Of a stretch of DNA of 43,698 nt, positions 24,672-31,843 are shown piece by piece. The DNA is from Candidatus Giovannonibacteria bacterium RIFCSPLOWO2_02_FULL_43_54. Its GTDB lineage: Bacteria > Patescibacteriota > Minisyncoccia > UBA11713 > 2-01-FULL-45-33. The position numbers and the translations under genes were made by a program. The stretch spans positions 4,936-48,633 of the forward strand of contig MFIK01000010.1 in assembly GCA_001778875.1 (NCBI GenBank). Direction: 5' to 3'. How positions within the stretch are numbered: position 1 is the first letter of the stretch; every line of letters starts with the position of its first letter. The notes under the pieces are model-generated. The model made no database searches. It was not told the DNA's origin and worked only from the letters and a program-made list of their open reading frames with translations.

Positions 24672-26337
24672 AATAAACACGATAATTTTGATCGTAGTTC
24701 TGATAGGAGTCCTGATAGGCATCAGGCTTTTTTTTCTGCAGGTGGTGAACTACAGCTATTATGAAGCGCGGGCGGAGGGCCAGCAAAGCTTCAAAAAAAT
24801 ACTGGAAGCCAAACGGGGGAATATTTTGGCGAAAACAAAAACCGGCGAGGAAGTTTTTTTAGCGGCGACCAGGAACGGTTATATTTTATTCTTAAATAAT
24901 AAACTTTTACAGGTACAGGAAAAAGACTGGCTTTATGATAAATTAAACGGCGTAACGCCGATCGATAAAGCGCTTTTTACAAAAGCAGTGTTGAAAGAAA
25001 ACGATCCGTATGAAATTTTAAAAAGGCGCGTTAGTCAAAATGAAGCCGACGCAATTACCGCGCTCAAGCTGCGGGGGGTCGGTTTGGAACCGGAAAGCTG
25101 GAGGTATTATCCTTTGGGGATGTTTGCCGCCCACGCGCTCGGATTTATCGCGGAATCTGATAAAGGAGAATTGGAAGGCAAATACGGAATTGAAAAATAT
25201 TATAATCTTAAATTAAACGGCGAGGAAGGAGCGATAGTTGCCGACAGAGACGCCAATGGCCTGCTTATTGCGCTTGGAAAACAATTGGTGACGGACGCGG
25301 AAGAAGGGGAAAATATAACACTGACCATTGATCCCGATCTGCAGCGTTTTGTTGAAGCGGAAACTGTGAAAGTTATGGAAAAATGGAGTGCCATAAGCGC
25401 GGGAACGATAATTATCGAACCAAAAACAGGGAGGATCAGGGCTATTGTAGCGGCTCCGGCTTTTGATCCGAATGAATACCAAAAAGAAAAAAATCTCGGG
25501 GTATTTTTAAACCCTTTTACTGAAAAAATATTCGAGATGGGTTCGGTTTTTAAGCCTCTCACGATAGCCGCGGCGCTCGACCGGGGTGTTATTACGCCCG
25601 AAACAACATATGTCGACAAAGGCGAAGTAAAGATAGGAACCGCCGTCATACATAATTACGATTATAAGGCACGTGGAACTGTTAATATGACGCACATACT
25701 GGAAGAATCATTGAATACAGGTGCGGTTTTTGCCATGCAAAAAGTCGGCGGAGAAAGGCTGCGGGAATATTTTCATAATTATGGTCTGGGAGAAAAATTG
25801 GGCATCGATCTGCCAGGCGAATTAAAAGGTGACCTTTCAAATTTGGATTCCGGCCGGGAAGTGGAATTTGCAACGGCATCTTTCGGCCAGGGGATAGCAG
25901 TAACTCCGATCGAACTTGCAATGGCTTTGTCTTCTCTCGGCAACGGAGGCAAGCTGATGAGGCCTTATTTGAACGCGGCAAATTCTCCGCAGATGATACG
26001 CCAGGCAATAAAGCCGGAAACATCAACGACGATCAGCAAAATGCTCGTGGATGTTGTGGATCTCGCTTTAGCGGGAGGCAACGCAAAGATCGCGGGATAC
26101 AGTATTGCCGCGAAAACCGGCACGGCGCAAATCCCGAAAAAAGACGGAAAAGGATATAGCGACCAATATCTGCACACTTTTTTCGGTTATTTTCCGGCGT
26201 ATAACCCGCAATATTTGATATTGATGTTCCTGGAAAAGCCGCAAGGAGTAAAATACGCGTCACATTCGCTTACGGATACTTTTAGCGAATTGGTAGAATT
26301 TATGATAAGTTATTACACAATTCCACCGGACAGATAA
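24637..26337 (+). CDS. ftsI: Division transpeptidase FtsI (PBP3)
   Basis: 566 aa class B PBP: membrane helix 14-36, pedestal, transpeptidase domain with Ser303-x-x-Lys306 (GSVFKP), SLN (358-360) and KTG (493-495). It makes septal crosslinks. No PASTA domains. It follows the ftsL-like gene with a 35-bp overlap, and murF starts 5 bp after its stop. Confidence 0.94.
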   Translation: MLRTTTQNPTNRINTIILIVVLIGVLIGIRLFFLQVVNYSYYEARAEGQQSFKKILEAKRGNILAKTKTGEEVFLAATRNGYILFLNNKLLQVQEKDWLYDKLNGVTPIDKALFTKAVLKENDPYEILKRRVSQNEADAITALKLRGVGLEPESWRYYPLGMFAAHALGFIAESDKGELEGKYGIEKYYNLKLNGEEGAIVADRDANGLLIALGKQLVTDAEEGENITLTIDPDLQRFVEAETVKVMEKWSAISAGTIIIEPKTGRIRAIVAAPAFDPNEYQKEKNLGVFLNPFTEKIFEMGSVFKPLTIAAALDRGVITPETTYVDKGEVKIGTAVIHNYDYKARGTVNMTHILEESLNTGAVFAMQKVGGERLREYFHNYGLGEKLGIDLPGELKGDLSNLDSGREVEFATASFGQGIAVTPIELAMALSSLGNGGKLMRPYLNAANSPQMIRQAIKPETSTTISKMLVDVVDLALAGGNAKIAGYSIAAKTGTAQIPKKDGKGYSDQYLHTFFGYFPAYNPQYLILMFLEKPQGVKYASHSLTDTFSELVEFMISYYTIPPDR

Positions 26338-26342
26338 AATTT

Positions 26343-27638
26343 ATGAATTTTTTTAAAAAAATAGTCACTTCAACATTGGTGATGCTGGCAAAAAGGGCAA
26401 TCGGGCGATTCAGGCCTAAAATAATCGGCATCACAGGCTCCGTTGGCAAATCGTCCGCCAAAGAAGCGATTGCGGTTGTGTTGGGAAGCAGATATGACGT
26501 GCGAAAAAGCCAGAAAAGCTATAATAGCGAGATAGGCCTTGCGATGGCGGTTTTGGGTTTGAGTACGGCATGGAGGAGCTCCGTCGGCTGGCTCAAAAAT
26601 ATTATACTTGGATTTCAAGTCGCATACGGCCCGCTTTGTTGGCTCAAAACGGGCAAAACATTTTCAAAAATCTTAATACTTGAAATGGGAGTAGATAGGC
26701 CTAATGATTTTGATAAATTACTGAAAATAGTAAAACCAGACATCGGAGTTGTGACGGCCATCGGACAAATTCCCGTCCACGTTGAATTTTTCTCGGGGTC
26801 GGAAGCGGTGGCTAAAGAAAAATCGAAACTGATAAAAAGTCTCTCGTCGGATGGCACCGCGATATTGAATTTCGACGACGAAGTAGTTTGGGAAATGCAC
26901 GAAAGAACCAAGGCTAAAGTCTTTTCTTTCGGATTTGGGAGTGGCGGGGACATGCGGGCATCAAATTATAAAATAGATCTCACCGGGATTAATTTTAAAT
27001 TGAAAAAAGACGGTGCGTCGGTTCCTGTACGTTTAAATAAAGTATATGGAAAACAGCATGTTTACGCAGCAATGGCCGGGGCCTCGGTCGGATTGGCATT
27101 TGGCATGAATCTAATAGAAATTTCCGAAGCTCTCCAAAAATATTCTGCTCCTCCTGGAAGGCTGAAATTGATCGAGGGAATAAAAAACAGCTGGGTATTG
27201 GACGATTCATACAATGCCTCGCCTTTAGCAGCTCATGCGGCGCTCGACGTGCTCGGCGATCTCCAAACAAATGGAAGAAAGATAGTAGTTTTCGGCGATA
27301 TGCTGGAAATTGGCAAATATACAATAGAAGCCCATAAAACGCTCGGTCAGCTCTCTGCAAAATACGCCGATCATATCGTTACCGTTGGCCCGCGCTCAAA
27401 ATTTACGGCGGAAGGCGCAATCTCTTCCGGCACGCCAAAAGAAAACGTAAAAAGTTTTTCGACATCGGATGAAGCAGCGCCATACATTAAGGAATTAATA
27501 AAAAAAAGCGACTTGATCTTAGTAAAGGGTTCGCAGGGCATGCGCATGGAAAAAGTGGTTTTGGAAATTATGGCGCATCCGGAAGACGCGGAGAAACTGT
27601 TGGTGAGGCAGGATGAATATTGGAGAGATAAAAAATAG
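26343..27638 (+). CDS. murF: MurF-type Mur ligase
   Basis: 431 aa. P-loop GSVGKSS (32-38) in IIGITGSVGKSSAKE, LEMGVDRPNDF, and LDDSYNASPLAA near 285 are MurF signatures; the N-terminal UDP-binding domain is reduced compared with the ~450-aa enzyme. It adds D-Ala-D-Ala to the UDP-MurNAc-tripeptide. The cluster stops here: mraY, murD, ftsW, murG and murC are not in this window. Confidence 0.88.
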   Translation: MNFFKKIVTSTLVMLAKRAIGRFRPKIIGITGSVGKSSAKEAIAVVLGSRYDVRKSQKSYNSEIGLAMAVLGLSTAWRSSVGWLKNIILGFQVAYGPLCWLKTGKTFSKILILEMGVDRPNDFDKLLKIVKPDIGVVTAIGQIPVHVEFFSGSEAVAKEKSKLIKSLSSDGTAILNFDDEVVWEMHERTKAKVFSFGFGSGGDMRASNYKIDLTGINFKLKKDGASVPVRLNKVYGKQHVYAAMAGASVGLAFGMNLIEISEALQKYSAPPGRLKLIEGIKNSWVLDDSYNASPLAAHAALDVLGDLQTNGRKIVVFGDMLEIGKYTIEAHKTLGQLSAKYADHIVTVGPRSKFTAEGAISSGTPKENVKSFSTSDEAAPYIKELIKKSDLILVKGSQGMRMEKVVLEIMAHPEDAEKLLVRQDEYWRDKK

Positions 27639-27656
27639 GTGTATAATAGACAATAT

Positions 27657-28421
27657 ATGTTAGACGAACTCAAAAAGATCGGGTTGTCGGAGAACGAGGC
27701 GGAAGTATATATTGCGCTTCTTGAATTGGGTTCTGCCACGGCGCAGGAGATTGCCGCAAAGTCCGGCATAAAGCGGACAACCATCTATGTGCAAATTGAA
27801 GCCCTCCTGAAAATTGGGCTCGTTTCGTCTTTTGAAAAAGAGATGAGTAAGGGGAAAGTCCCGAAAACGTATTTCAGGGCGGAGGATCCGGAAAATCTTA
27901 AACGCGTTGTCGAAAAAGAAAAATCAACCACACAGGAAAAGGAAGACTCTCTCAAAAAAACTCTCCCTGATCTGGAAAGGCTTTTCCTTTCTTCGGGTGA
28001 GCGTCCGCGCGTAAGATTCTTTGAGGGTGTGGAAGGACTTAATGCTATGCAGGATGAATTTTTGAAAACTAAAGATAATTTGGTAGAGACTATTTCTTCA
28101 TTAGACGACGTTTTAAGAATTTTTCCTCAACATCCGGAAAAAAATACGCCTAGACGCATAAAAAGGCATATTGCCTCCAAACTTATCTATACATCTTCAC
28201 GAGGACCATTTCTTGAAAAAGAAAATAAAGAAATGCTGCGCGAAACACGTTATTTCCCGCCGGATAAATTTCATTTTTCCTGCGATATTGCTATTTACGG
28301 GAATATTGTCGCAATTTCCTCGTTACGAGGAGAACCGTTCGGGATAATTATAGAAAGTGAGCAGATTGCGAATTCCATGCGATCAATGTTTTATCTTGCC
28401 TGGAAAGGTGCGGATAAATAA
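27657..28421 (+). CDS. TrmB-family transcriptional regulator
   Basis: 254 aa from ATG 27657 (a GTG at 27639 is less likely). The N-terminal winged helix (about 1-70) has GLSENEAEVYIALLELGSAT and IAAKSGIKRTTIYVQIEAL, typical of TrmB. A coiled-coil stretch follows (about 95-115) and then an effector-type domain (RVRFFEGVEGL onwards) like the one in TrmB/PLD-like sensor proteins. TATAAT (27642-27647) lies 9 nt before the ATG. It has its own terminator. It could be the protein that reads the palindromes at 28872-28956, but only proximity suggests this. Confidence 0.82.
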   Translation: MLDELKKIGLSENEAEVYIALLELGSATAQEIAAKSGIKRTTIYVQIEALLKIGLVSSFEKEMSKGKVPKTYFRAEDPENLKRVVEKEKSTTQEKEDSLKKTLPDLERLFLSSGERPRVRFFEGVEGLNAMQDEFLKTKDNLVETISSLDDVLRIFPQHPEKNTPRRIKRHIASKLIYTSSRGPFLEKENKEMLRETRYFPPDKFHFSCDIAIYGNIVAISSLRGEPFGIIIESEQIANSMRSMFYLAWKGADK

Positions 28422-28436
28422 ATTAAATAAAAATTC

Positions 28437-28468
28437 AGCCGTACTGGGGTACCAGTACGGCTTTTTTT
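28437..28468 (+). terminator. Strong intrinsic terminator after the TrmB-like gene
   Basis: AGCCGTACTGG (28437-28447), loop GGTA, CCAGTACGGCT (28452-28462), then T7. Eleven perfect pairs. Confidence 0.93.
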
Positions 28469-28596
28469 GATCAGGTATTCTGCCCGATCAAACGCAAAAC
28501 AGTAATTTATGCTTTTTTGCAAAACACATCTTTACACATCCTTTTGTTAGATCGGTTGCCAATAGCGACCAAAAAAAACAAGACAACAAACAAGTC

Positions 28597-28728
28597 TCAA
28601 TCCGCAATTTTTATAGTCCGTGCATTTCGCATCACTTCCTTTCCTCCTTGTGATGCCGCTTTGCGTTCGAGTGTACCCCCCAAGCATAGCGACCAAGCCG
28701 CTAAGAGGGGAAAGTTGATATTTTCCAT
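28597..28728 (-). CDS. Possible small protein, 43 aa, unknown
   Basis: A minus-strand frame starting MENINFPLLAAWSL, with GAGGAGGG about 4 nt before the ATG and a plausible promoter upstream: TTGACT (28795-28800), 17 bp, TAGACT (28772-28777). The first 18 residues are hydrophobic, the rest basic. A second AAGGAGG and ATG occur inside it in frame. No family recognised. The rest of 28469-28895 shows no other gene I can support. Confidence 0.4.
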   Translation of the reverse strand: MENINFPLLAAWSLCLGGTLERKAASQGGKEVMRNARTIKIAD

Positions 28729-28771
28729 TTACCCTCCTCACGGCAAGTTGTTGAATTTACATTCTGTTGTA

Positions 28772-28800
28772 AGTCTAGCATATCTAATTTTAAAAGTCAA
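28772..28800 (-). promoter_or_regulatory. Putative promoter for the minus-strand small gene
   Basis: On the minus strand TTGACT and TAGACT with exactly 17 bp between them; diverges from the plus-strand promoter at 28896. Confidence 0.5.
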
Positions 28801-28871
28801 TAGGTGTCATCTGATTACAAAACATTTCAAAATGCAAAATAATGGCTTTAAATAAGAGCTTTTTTGCTAAA

Positions 28872-28889
28872 ATGACATATTTATGTCAT
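28872..28889. promoter_or_regulatory. Palindromic operator candidate upstream of the array promoter
   Basis: ATGACATA-TT-TATGTCAT, 8-bp perfect arms, ending 6 bp before the -35 hexamer. Position fits an activator or repressor site between two divergent promoters. Confidence 0.6.
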
Positions 28890-28895
28890 AGGTAC

Positions 28896-28924
28896 TTGAC
28901 AAGAATTCAAAACGGGAGTATACT
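28896..28924 (+). promoter_or_regulatory. Near-consensus sigma70-type promoter of the cassette-like region
   Basis: TTGACA (28896-28901), 17 bp, TATACT (28919-28924): the best promoter match I see in the window. A 36-bp inverted repeat, TACTGACAAA ... TTTGTCAGTA (28921-28956), with inner GTTAAG/CTTAAC, begins inside the -10, so it acts at DNA level at least in part. Confidence 0.85.
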
Positions 28925-28956
28925 GACAAAAGTTAAGTCTTAACAATTTGTCAGTA

Positions 28957-29160
28957 GCCAAACGGTTGGCGGAACTTTTCTAGGCAGGGCATCGATCTTT
29001 AATAAAAAACAATTTGATCGCCCCTGAACCACTTTAGAGGTTTTAGGCTAATCACAAGGTTATTGATACATGGGTAGGGTCTCCTGAGGAGACCAGAAGT
29101 CAGATTAGACATGGGTGTCTGACTTCCGGTCTCCTCAAAATTTAAAAAAATAGGAGGCCT
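28957..29160 (+). promoter_or_regulatory. Structured leader with competing stems around a ribosome binding site
   Basis: Hairpin GCCAA/TTGGC (28957-28970) comes first. GGTCTCC (29078-29084) can pair with GGAGACC (29088-29094). The latter can instead pair with a second GGTCTCC (29128-29134) in a long hairpin extended by GAAGTCA/TGACTTC and GACA/TGTC. GGTCTCCT at either site is also complementary (one G-T) to AGGAGGCC (29152-29159), the Shine-Dalgarno of the gene starting at 29161. The pairings exclude each other, as in a translational riboswitch or attenuator. Confidence 0.6.
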
Positions 29161-29253
29161 ATGATTCGAGTCGGTAACCGGATCCTCTGGGTCGGCAAGG
29201 ACGGATTGCTCTATAGCACCCGCACCGCCGCCCTTGAGTCCTTCAAGGACTGA
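29161..29253 (+). CDS. Possible 30-aa peptide
   Basis: ATG 29161 preceded by AGGAGG at 8 nt spacing; product begins MIRVGNRILWVGKDG and ends SFKD. Possible leader peptide or small protein; family unknown. It is the first frame behind the 28896 promoter. Confidence 0.45.
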   Translation: MIRVGNRILWVGKDGLLYSTRTAALESFKD

Positions 29254-29396
29254 CAAATGAGGGTCAAGTGGGAGACCTGCCTGCCGGCAGGCAGGAAAAT
29301 CCCGGAGCCGGTAAGTCGGCTTGGCAACAGAACCCCCCGCGAACGGGGAAACTTGATGGAAAGTCAAAGTACCTTCTTCTCCGGTTCAAACCCGGA
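29254..29396 (+). other. Hairpin-rich non-coding stretch before repeat A
   Basis: Contains the perfect palindrome at 29276-29295, hairpin CCCCGCGAACGGGG, TTGATGGAAAGT (29353-29364) and a 5-bp/7-loop hairpin TCCGG-TTCAAAC-CCGGA (29380-29396). TTGATGGAA can pair with the left arm of repeat A, competing with that repeat's own right arm. No convincing gene; a 60-aa frame from 29257 crosses all these structures. Confidence 0.5.
29276..29295. repeat. 20-bp perfect palindrome
   Basis: CCTGCCTGCCGGCAGGCAGG, exactly self-complementary. The in-frame repeat in nrtR (8544-8566) is a decayed version. Confidence 0.85.
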
Positions 29397-29470
29397 CTTC
29401 CATCAAAGTTCTAACATTCCAACATTCTGCAGAATATAAGAATGTTACGGAATGAGGATTTTGATGGGAG
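29397..29470 (+). repeat. Conserved-end inverted repeat A (74 bp)
   Basis: Left arm CTTCCATCAAAG (29397-29408), right arm TTTTGATGGGAG (29459-29470). The middle is self-complementary: CATTCC ... GGAATG and AACATTCT ... AGAATGTT. It is directly preceded by a GC-rich hairpin ending at 29396. Confidence 0.85.
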
Positions 29471-29673
29471 TAAAAATTCCCAAAGTTGAAAAACAATATG
29501 ACAGGCTCCGTGGTGAGACGGCGTCCCGTGCCTGCGAAAGCGGGGCGGTGGGCTTGGAGGGGATCGTAAGCCCCCGTAAGCCAGTCTATGACTATCCCAG
29601 GAGAAAGGTACGCTTAACCCCTCCGAAGGCGGTCTGCAGACTGCCATCTCACTCCGGTTAAAAATTTAACCGG
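29471..29673 (+). other. Unit 1 (203 bp) between repeats A and B, mainly structured
   Basis: Dense inverted repeats: GGGA/TCCC just after repeat A, GGCTT ... AAGCC around GGGG/CCCC near 29550-29582, GGCGGTCTGCAGACTGCC near 29629-29646, and the perfect CCGGTTAAAAATTTAACCGG (29654-29673) abutting repeat B. A 65-69-aa plus-strand frame (from 29452 or 29464, to 29661) covers it, without a good ribosome binding site; I think a structured RNA or DNA element is more likely. Confidence 0.45.
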
Positions 29674-29741
29674 CTTCCATCAAAGTTTATTTTATTTAGC
29701 AATCGGATTGCTAAGTGGCAAAAAGTAAATTTTGATGGGAG
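29674..29741 (+). repeat. Conserved-end inverted repeat B (68 bp)
   Basis: CTTCCATCAAAG (29674-29685) and TTTTGATGGGAG (29730-29741), with TTAGCAATC/GATTGCTAA inside. GGAGCGT (29738-29744) can also pair with ACGCTCC (29761-29767) downstream. Confidence 0.85.
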
Positions 29742-29748
29742 CGTAAAA

Positions 29749-29784
29749 ATGAGAACATTCACGCTCCAAGGAGTAAAAGGATAG
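29749..29784 (+). CDS. Possible 11-aa leader peptide
   Basis: ATG 29749 lies 7 nt after the GGGAG that ends repeat B; product MRTFTLQGVKG. The GGAGCGT/ACGCTCC stem encloses its start. Too short to judge by content. Confidence 0.25.
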   Translation: MRTFTLQGVKG

Positions 29785-29824
29785 TTCTTTTTAAAAAATA
29801 GTTCAGAAAAATTTGGAGGACGAG

Positions 29825-30040
29825 ATGAACCAATGGTTTCGTTATTTTCTTGGAACTCCGCAAAGATTTTTGCGGACGTTCGTGGTAGTTGGTCTGATTG
29901 TCGTGATTTTAAACCCCGGCCTACTTGCGTTGGCAGTAAACCGTTTTCTTGGAGAGATGAACCCGCTTATCGGGCCTCTTCTGCAAATCGGAATTGTTGT
30001 CGCCGGCATTAGAATAATACTCTTCGGCCGGAAAAAATGA
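29825..30040 (+). CDS. Small membrane protein, 71 aa, unknown
   Basis: ATG 29825 has GGAGG at 5 nt spacing, a strong ribosome binding site that decides against the upstream TTG 29813. The product has a basic amphipathic N-terminus (NQWFRYFLGTPQRFLR), a membrane helix about 19-40, a second hydrophobic stretch 48-66 (LIGPLLQIGIVVAGIRIILF) and a basic end GRKK. No family recognised. First real gene of unit 2, followed by a 116-aa gene on the same strand. Confidence 0.65.
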   Translation: MNQWFRYFLGTPQRFLRTFVVVGLIVVILNPGLLALAVNRFLGEMNPLIGPLLQIGIVVAGIRIILFGRKK

Positions 30041-30119
30041 AAAACGGGCCAGTGGTTTAGACAAAGGGAGTAACAATGCATGGCGCCTTTCGCCATATCC
30101 GAAACCAAGAGGAGGTACC

Positions 30120-30470
30120 ATGGAAGTATTTCTTTACCGTTCGGACGATGAAGAAGGCGCAAGCAACGGCGGCGGTTTTACCAGGCTCCTGTGCGTGGAT
30201 CGGAAGGTCCACGTTACACACAGCGGAAGCTGGTACGACCAGACCGGTTGCGAGTACGACGCCTTTGATTCAGAAAACTGGGAAGTAACCGGGCCATGCG
30301 ACGGCAGTTGTACCCCAAAAGGGTTTCTAACTGTCGAAGCAGTGGATCTGGTCAACCGATTCTTAAGTTCCGATGGCAAGGATTTGCACGGGTGGTCGAA
30401 AACCACTAAGCGCTATCCTGATGCCAAGCGGAACGAAGATCGGACACCCAGGAGACTGAATCGCTGGTAG
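30120..30470 (+). CDS. Unknown soluble protein, 116 aa
   Basis: ATG 30120 is preceded by GAGGAGG at 5 nt spacing. The product starts MEVFLYRSDDEEGAS, has four Cys (CVD, GCEYD, PCDGSC) and a basic C-terminus (DAKRNEDRTPRRLNRW). The N-terminal half reads like a small beta-rich domain (FTRLLCVDRKVHVTHSGSWYDQ). No hydrophobic segment. Family not recognised. Second gene of unit 2. Confidence 0.6.
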   Translation: MEVFLYRSDDEEGASNGGGFTRLLCVDRKVHVTHSGSWYDQTGCEYDAFDSENWEVTGPCDGSCTPKGFLTVEAVDLVNRFLSSDGKDLHGWSKTTKRYPDAKRNEDRTPRRLNRW

Positions 30471-30631
30471 TCCTAACCGTTTACACAAACGTAATGTGCC
30501 GTGGGGTTAAGGCAAAGATAACCCACGTTAAAGGGCGTCCGGCTCATATAGAGCCTTAAGCTGCCCTGACCTAAACTCGGTTTAGGTCAAAAGTGCCGAG
30601 GATCTAGCAACGGAAGTCATAGCGCTTCCGG
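30471..30631 (+). other. Hairpin-rich 3' segment of unit 2
   Basis: Four or more stems in 160 bases: GTGGGGTTA/TAACCCAC, GGCTC/GAGCC, TGACCTAAAC/GGTTTAGGTCA and CGGAAG/CTTCCG (30611-30630), the last directly before repeat C. No reading frame of note. Confidence 0.5.
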
Positions 30632-30693
30632 CTTCCATCAAAGCTTCTCTTCTCTAATTCGCGCGAATAGGAGAATAGAGATTTTGATGGGAG
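30632..30693 (+). repeat. Conserved-end inverted repeat C (62 bp)
   Basis: CTTCCATCAAAG (30632-30643) and TTTTGATGGGAG (30682-30693). The middle has CTCTTCTC against GAGAATAGAG and the palindrome ATTCGCGCGAAT. Confidence 0.85.
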
Positions 30694-30695
30694 TA

Positions 30696-30755
30696 ATGGA
30701 TAGCTCTTTGTTTAAAATATATAGTCAAAAACAGAAAAGGAGAAAACTAAAATGA
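30696..30755 (+). CDS. Possible 19-aa leader peptide
   Basis: ATG 30696 lies 2 nt after the GGGAG of repeat C; the product is MDSSLFKIYSQKQKRRKLK. Its TGA overlaps the ATG of the next gene (ATGA, 30752-30755), and its own codons carry that gene's AGGAG, suggesting translational coupling. The spacing from GGGAG is short. Confidence 0.4.
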   Translation: MDSSLFKIYSQKQKRRKLK

Positions 30756-30943
30756 AATGTCCGGATTGCGATGAAGAAATGGATAGAGAAGACGGTGCGA
30801 GCATTAAGGGTGCACCAAACTGCATTTATTCGTGTGAAGAGTGCGGGAGCGAATTCGTGTGGACGAAAGGCGTGAAAGGATTGAGGCGGATTGCTGAGGG
30901 AGTCCCGAACTCCGCGGCAATTTTGAACAGAAACCATTTCTGA
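30752..30943 (+). CDS. Small zinc-ribbon protein, 63 aa
   Basis: MKCPDCDEEM at the N-terminus and CEECGSEFVW around residues 28-37 give two CxxC knuckles of a zinc ribbon; the rest is a short basic helix (KGVKGLRRIAEGVP). AGGAG lies 9 nt before the ATG. Such ribbons bind nucleic acid or protein; the function here is unknown. First gene of unit 3, upstream of the 205-aa gene. Confidence 0.7.
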   Translation: MKCPDCDEEMDREDGASIKGAPNCIYSCEECGSEFVWTKGVKGLRRIAEGVPNSAAILNRNHF

Positions 30944-30962
30944 AGAAAAGGGAGGCAAGCTA

Positions 30963-31580
30963 ATGAGCGAAAAGTGCGGCTGGGAGCTTGAAACTCTCAG
31001 CGAACTTTGCTCGCTCTGGCGAAGCGGTGCACATGGATATTCGCTGGAGTTCCTCGCGGATACCATTTGCACCAACCTTGCGCGGCAACGCAGATTCGGC
31101 GGAGACGAAGTTGGCGTGAAAGTTGCTTTAGAGCTTCTTTCCTCAGATCTAAGTCTTGCCGAATCGGCGCTTGAAGATATTCTTGCAAAAGAATTATTCA
31201 AAGCCGTACTGGGCTTCGTTAAGAAGATCCGGCGAAACGGACTTGAGCGGTATGATGATTGCGATAAGTTGTATGATGTCGCGAGCGAGGGCAACCACCT
31301 TCTATGTGACTACGACTCATTTCATCTGCTACTCAAGACATTGTCGGATGCTTCACTTCCGCAATCGGGGCGCGAGAAGCTCGCAAAAGAAAAAGCGTGG
31401 TTTTCGTTAACCACACGGCTTCTTGAGCGGTACTTCTATGTGTTCTGGTCTGCGTCGCTCATGGCGGACGGTTATTGCCGACACTGGAAAGTTGAAAGCA
31501 ATAATCCGCTCTCGCTCATGAAGCACATCGTGGAACTTCCGGAAGGAACAAGTTATGAAGAGTTTAAACGCTCTCTGTAA
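30963..31580 (+). CDS. Unknown helical protein, 205 aa
   Basis: ATG 30963 is preceded by GGGAGG. The product is mostly alpha-helical with no hydrophobic span: WELETLSELCSLWRS at the N-terminus, an acidic-hydrophobic middle (ALELLSSDLSLAESALEDILAK), FVKKIRRNGLERYDDCDKL, and a C-terminal region with RLLERYFYVFWSASLMADGYCRHW. No motif I can name. It is the largest gene of the cassette-like region and the best handle for a homology search. Confidence 0.65.
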   Translation: MSEKCGWELETLSELCSLWRSGAHGYSLEFLADTICTNLARQRRFGGDEVGVKVALELLSSDLSLAESALEDILAKELFKAVLGFVKKIRRNGLERYDDCDKLYDVASEGNHLLCDYDSFHLLLKTLSDASLPQSGREKLAKEKAWFSLTTRLLERYFYVFWSASLMADGYCRHWKVESNNPLSLMKHIVELPEGTSYEEFKRSL

Positions 31581-31843
31581 TTTTTTCTTTTTGAGGTTTA
31601 GGGAGTACGAAGTGAACCGGAGAAGCAACGCGCAGAATCCCCCGCCTGACTGCGCGGAAAGTTGCCTTGCTCCGTTTGAGACGGAGAGCTCCGACTAGCG
31701 TCGGGAGTTTGCAACACACCAAGCTATAAAAGTTAGAGGCTGAAAGCTATCCCGTTGCAACTGGCGCCCTGCCTAAAAACAGGGCTGGTGATAAATTAAG
31801 GGGAAAAGATTTGCGGAGGATAGGATAAAAAAATCTTATCCCC
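31581..31843 (+). ncRNA. Highly structured non-coding segment (candidate RNA)
   Basis: Stems in order: CGCGCAG (31629-31635)/CTGCGCG (31650-31656). Then GTTGC (31661-31665) closed by GCAAC (31711-31715), enclosing two hairpins CTCCGT/ACGGAG (31670-31686) and CTCCGAC/GTCGGGAG (31689-31707), a clear three-way junction. Then GCCCTG/CAGGGC (31766-31785) and GGATAA/TTATCC (31823-31841) directly before repeat D. No gene-like frame. Either a structured RNA or folded recombination DNA. Confidence 0.5.

Noticed and set aside
28517-28855. 112-aa plus-strand frame
   Set aside because: TTG start, low-complexity basic composition, no ribosome binding site, and it crosses the minus-strand promoter and operator region.
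29353-29408. tRNA or tmRNA 3' end
   Set aside because: TCCGG-TTCAAAC-CCGGA looks exactly like a T arm and is followed by an acceptor-like CTTCCATC, but there is no D arm, anticodon arm or tag frame. The hairpins at the same place before repeats B-D do not resemble T arms.
29257-29439. 60-aa plus-strand frame
   Set aside because: Runs through the 20-bp palindrome and into repeat A; no ribosome binding site.
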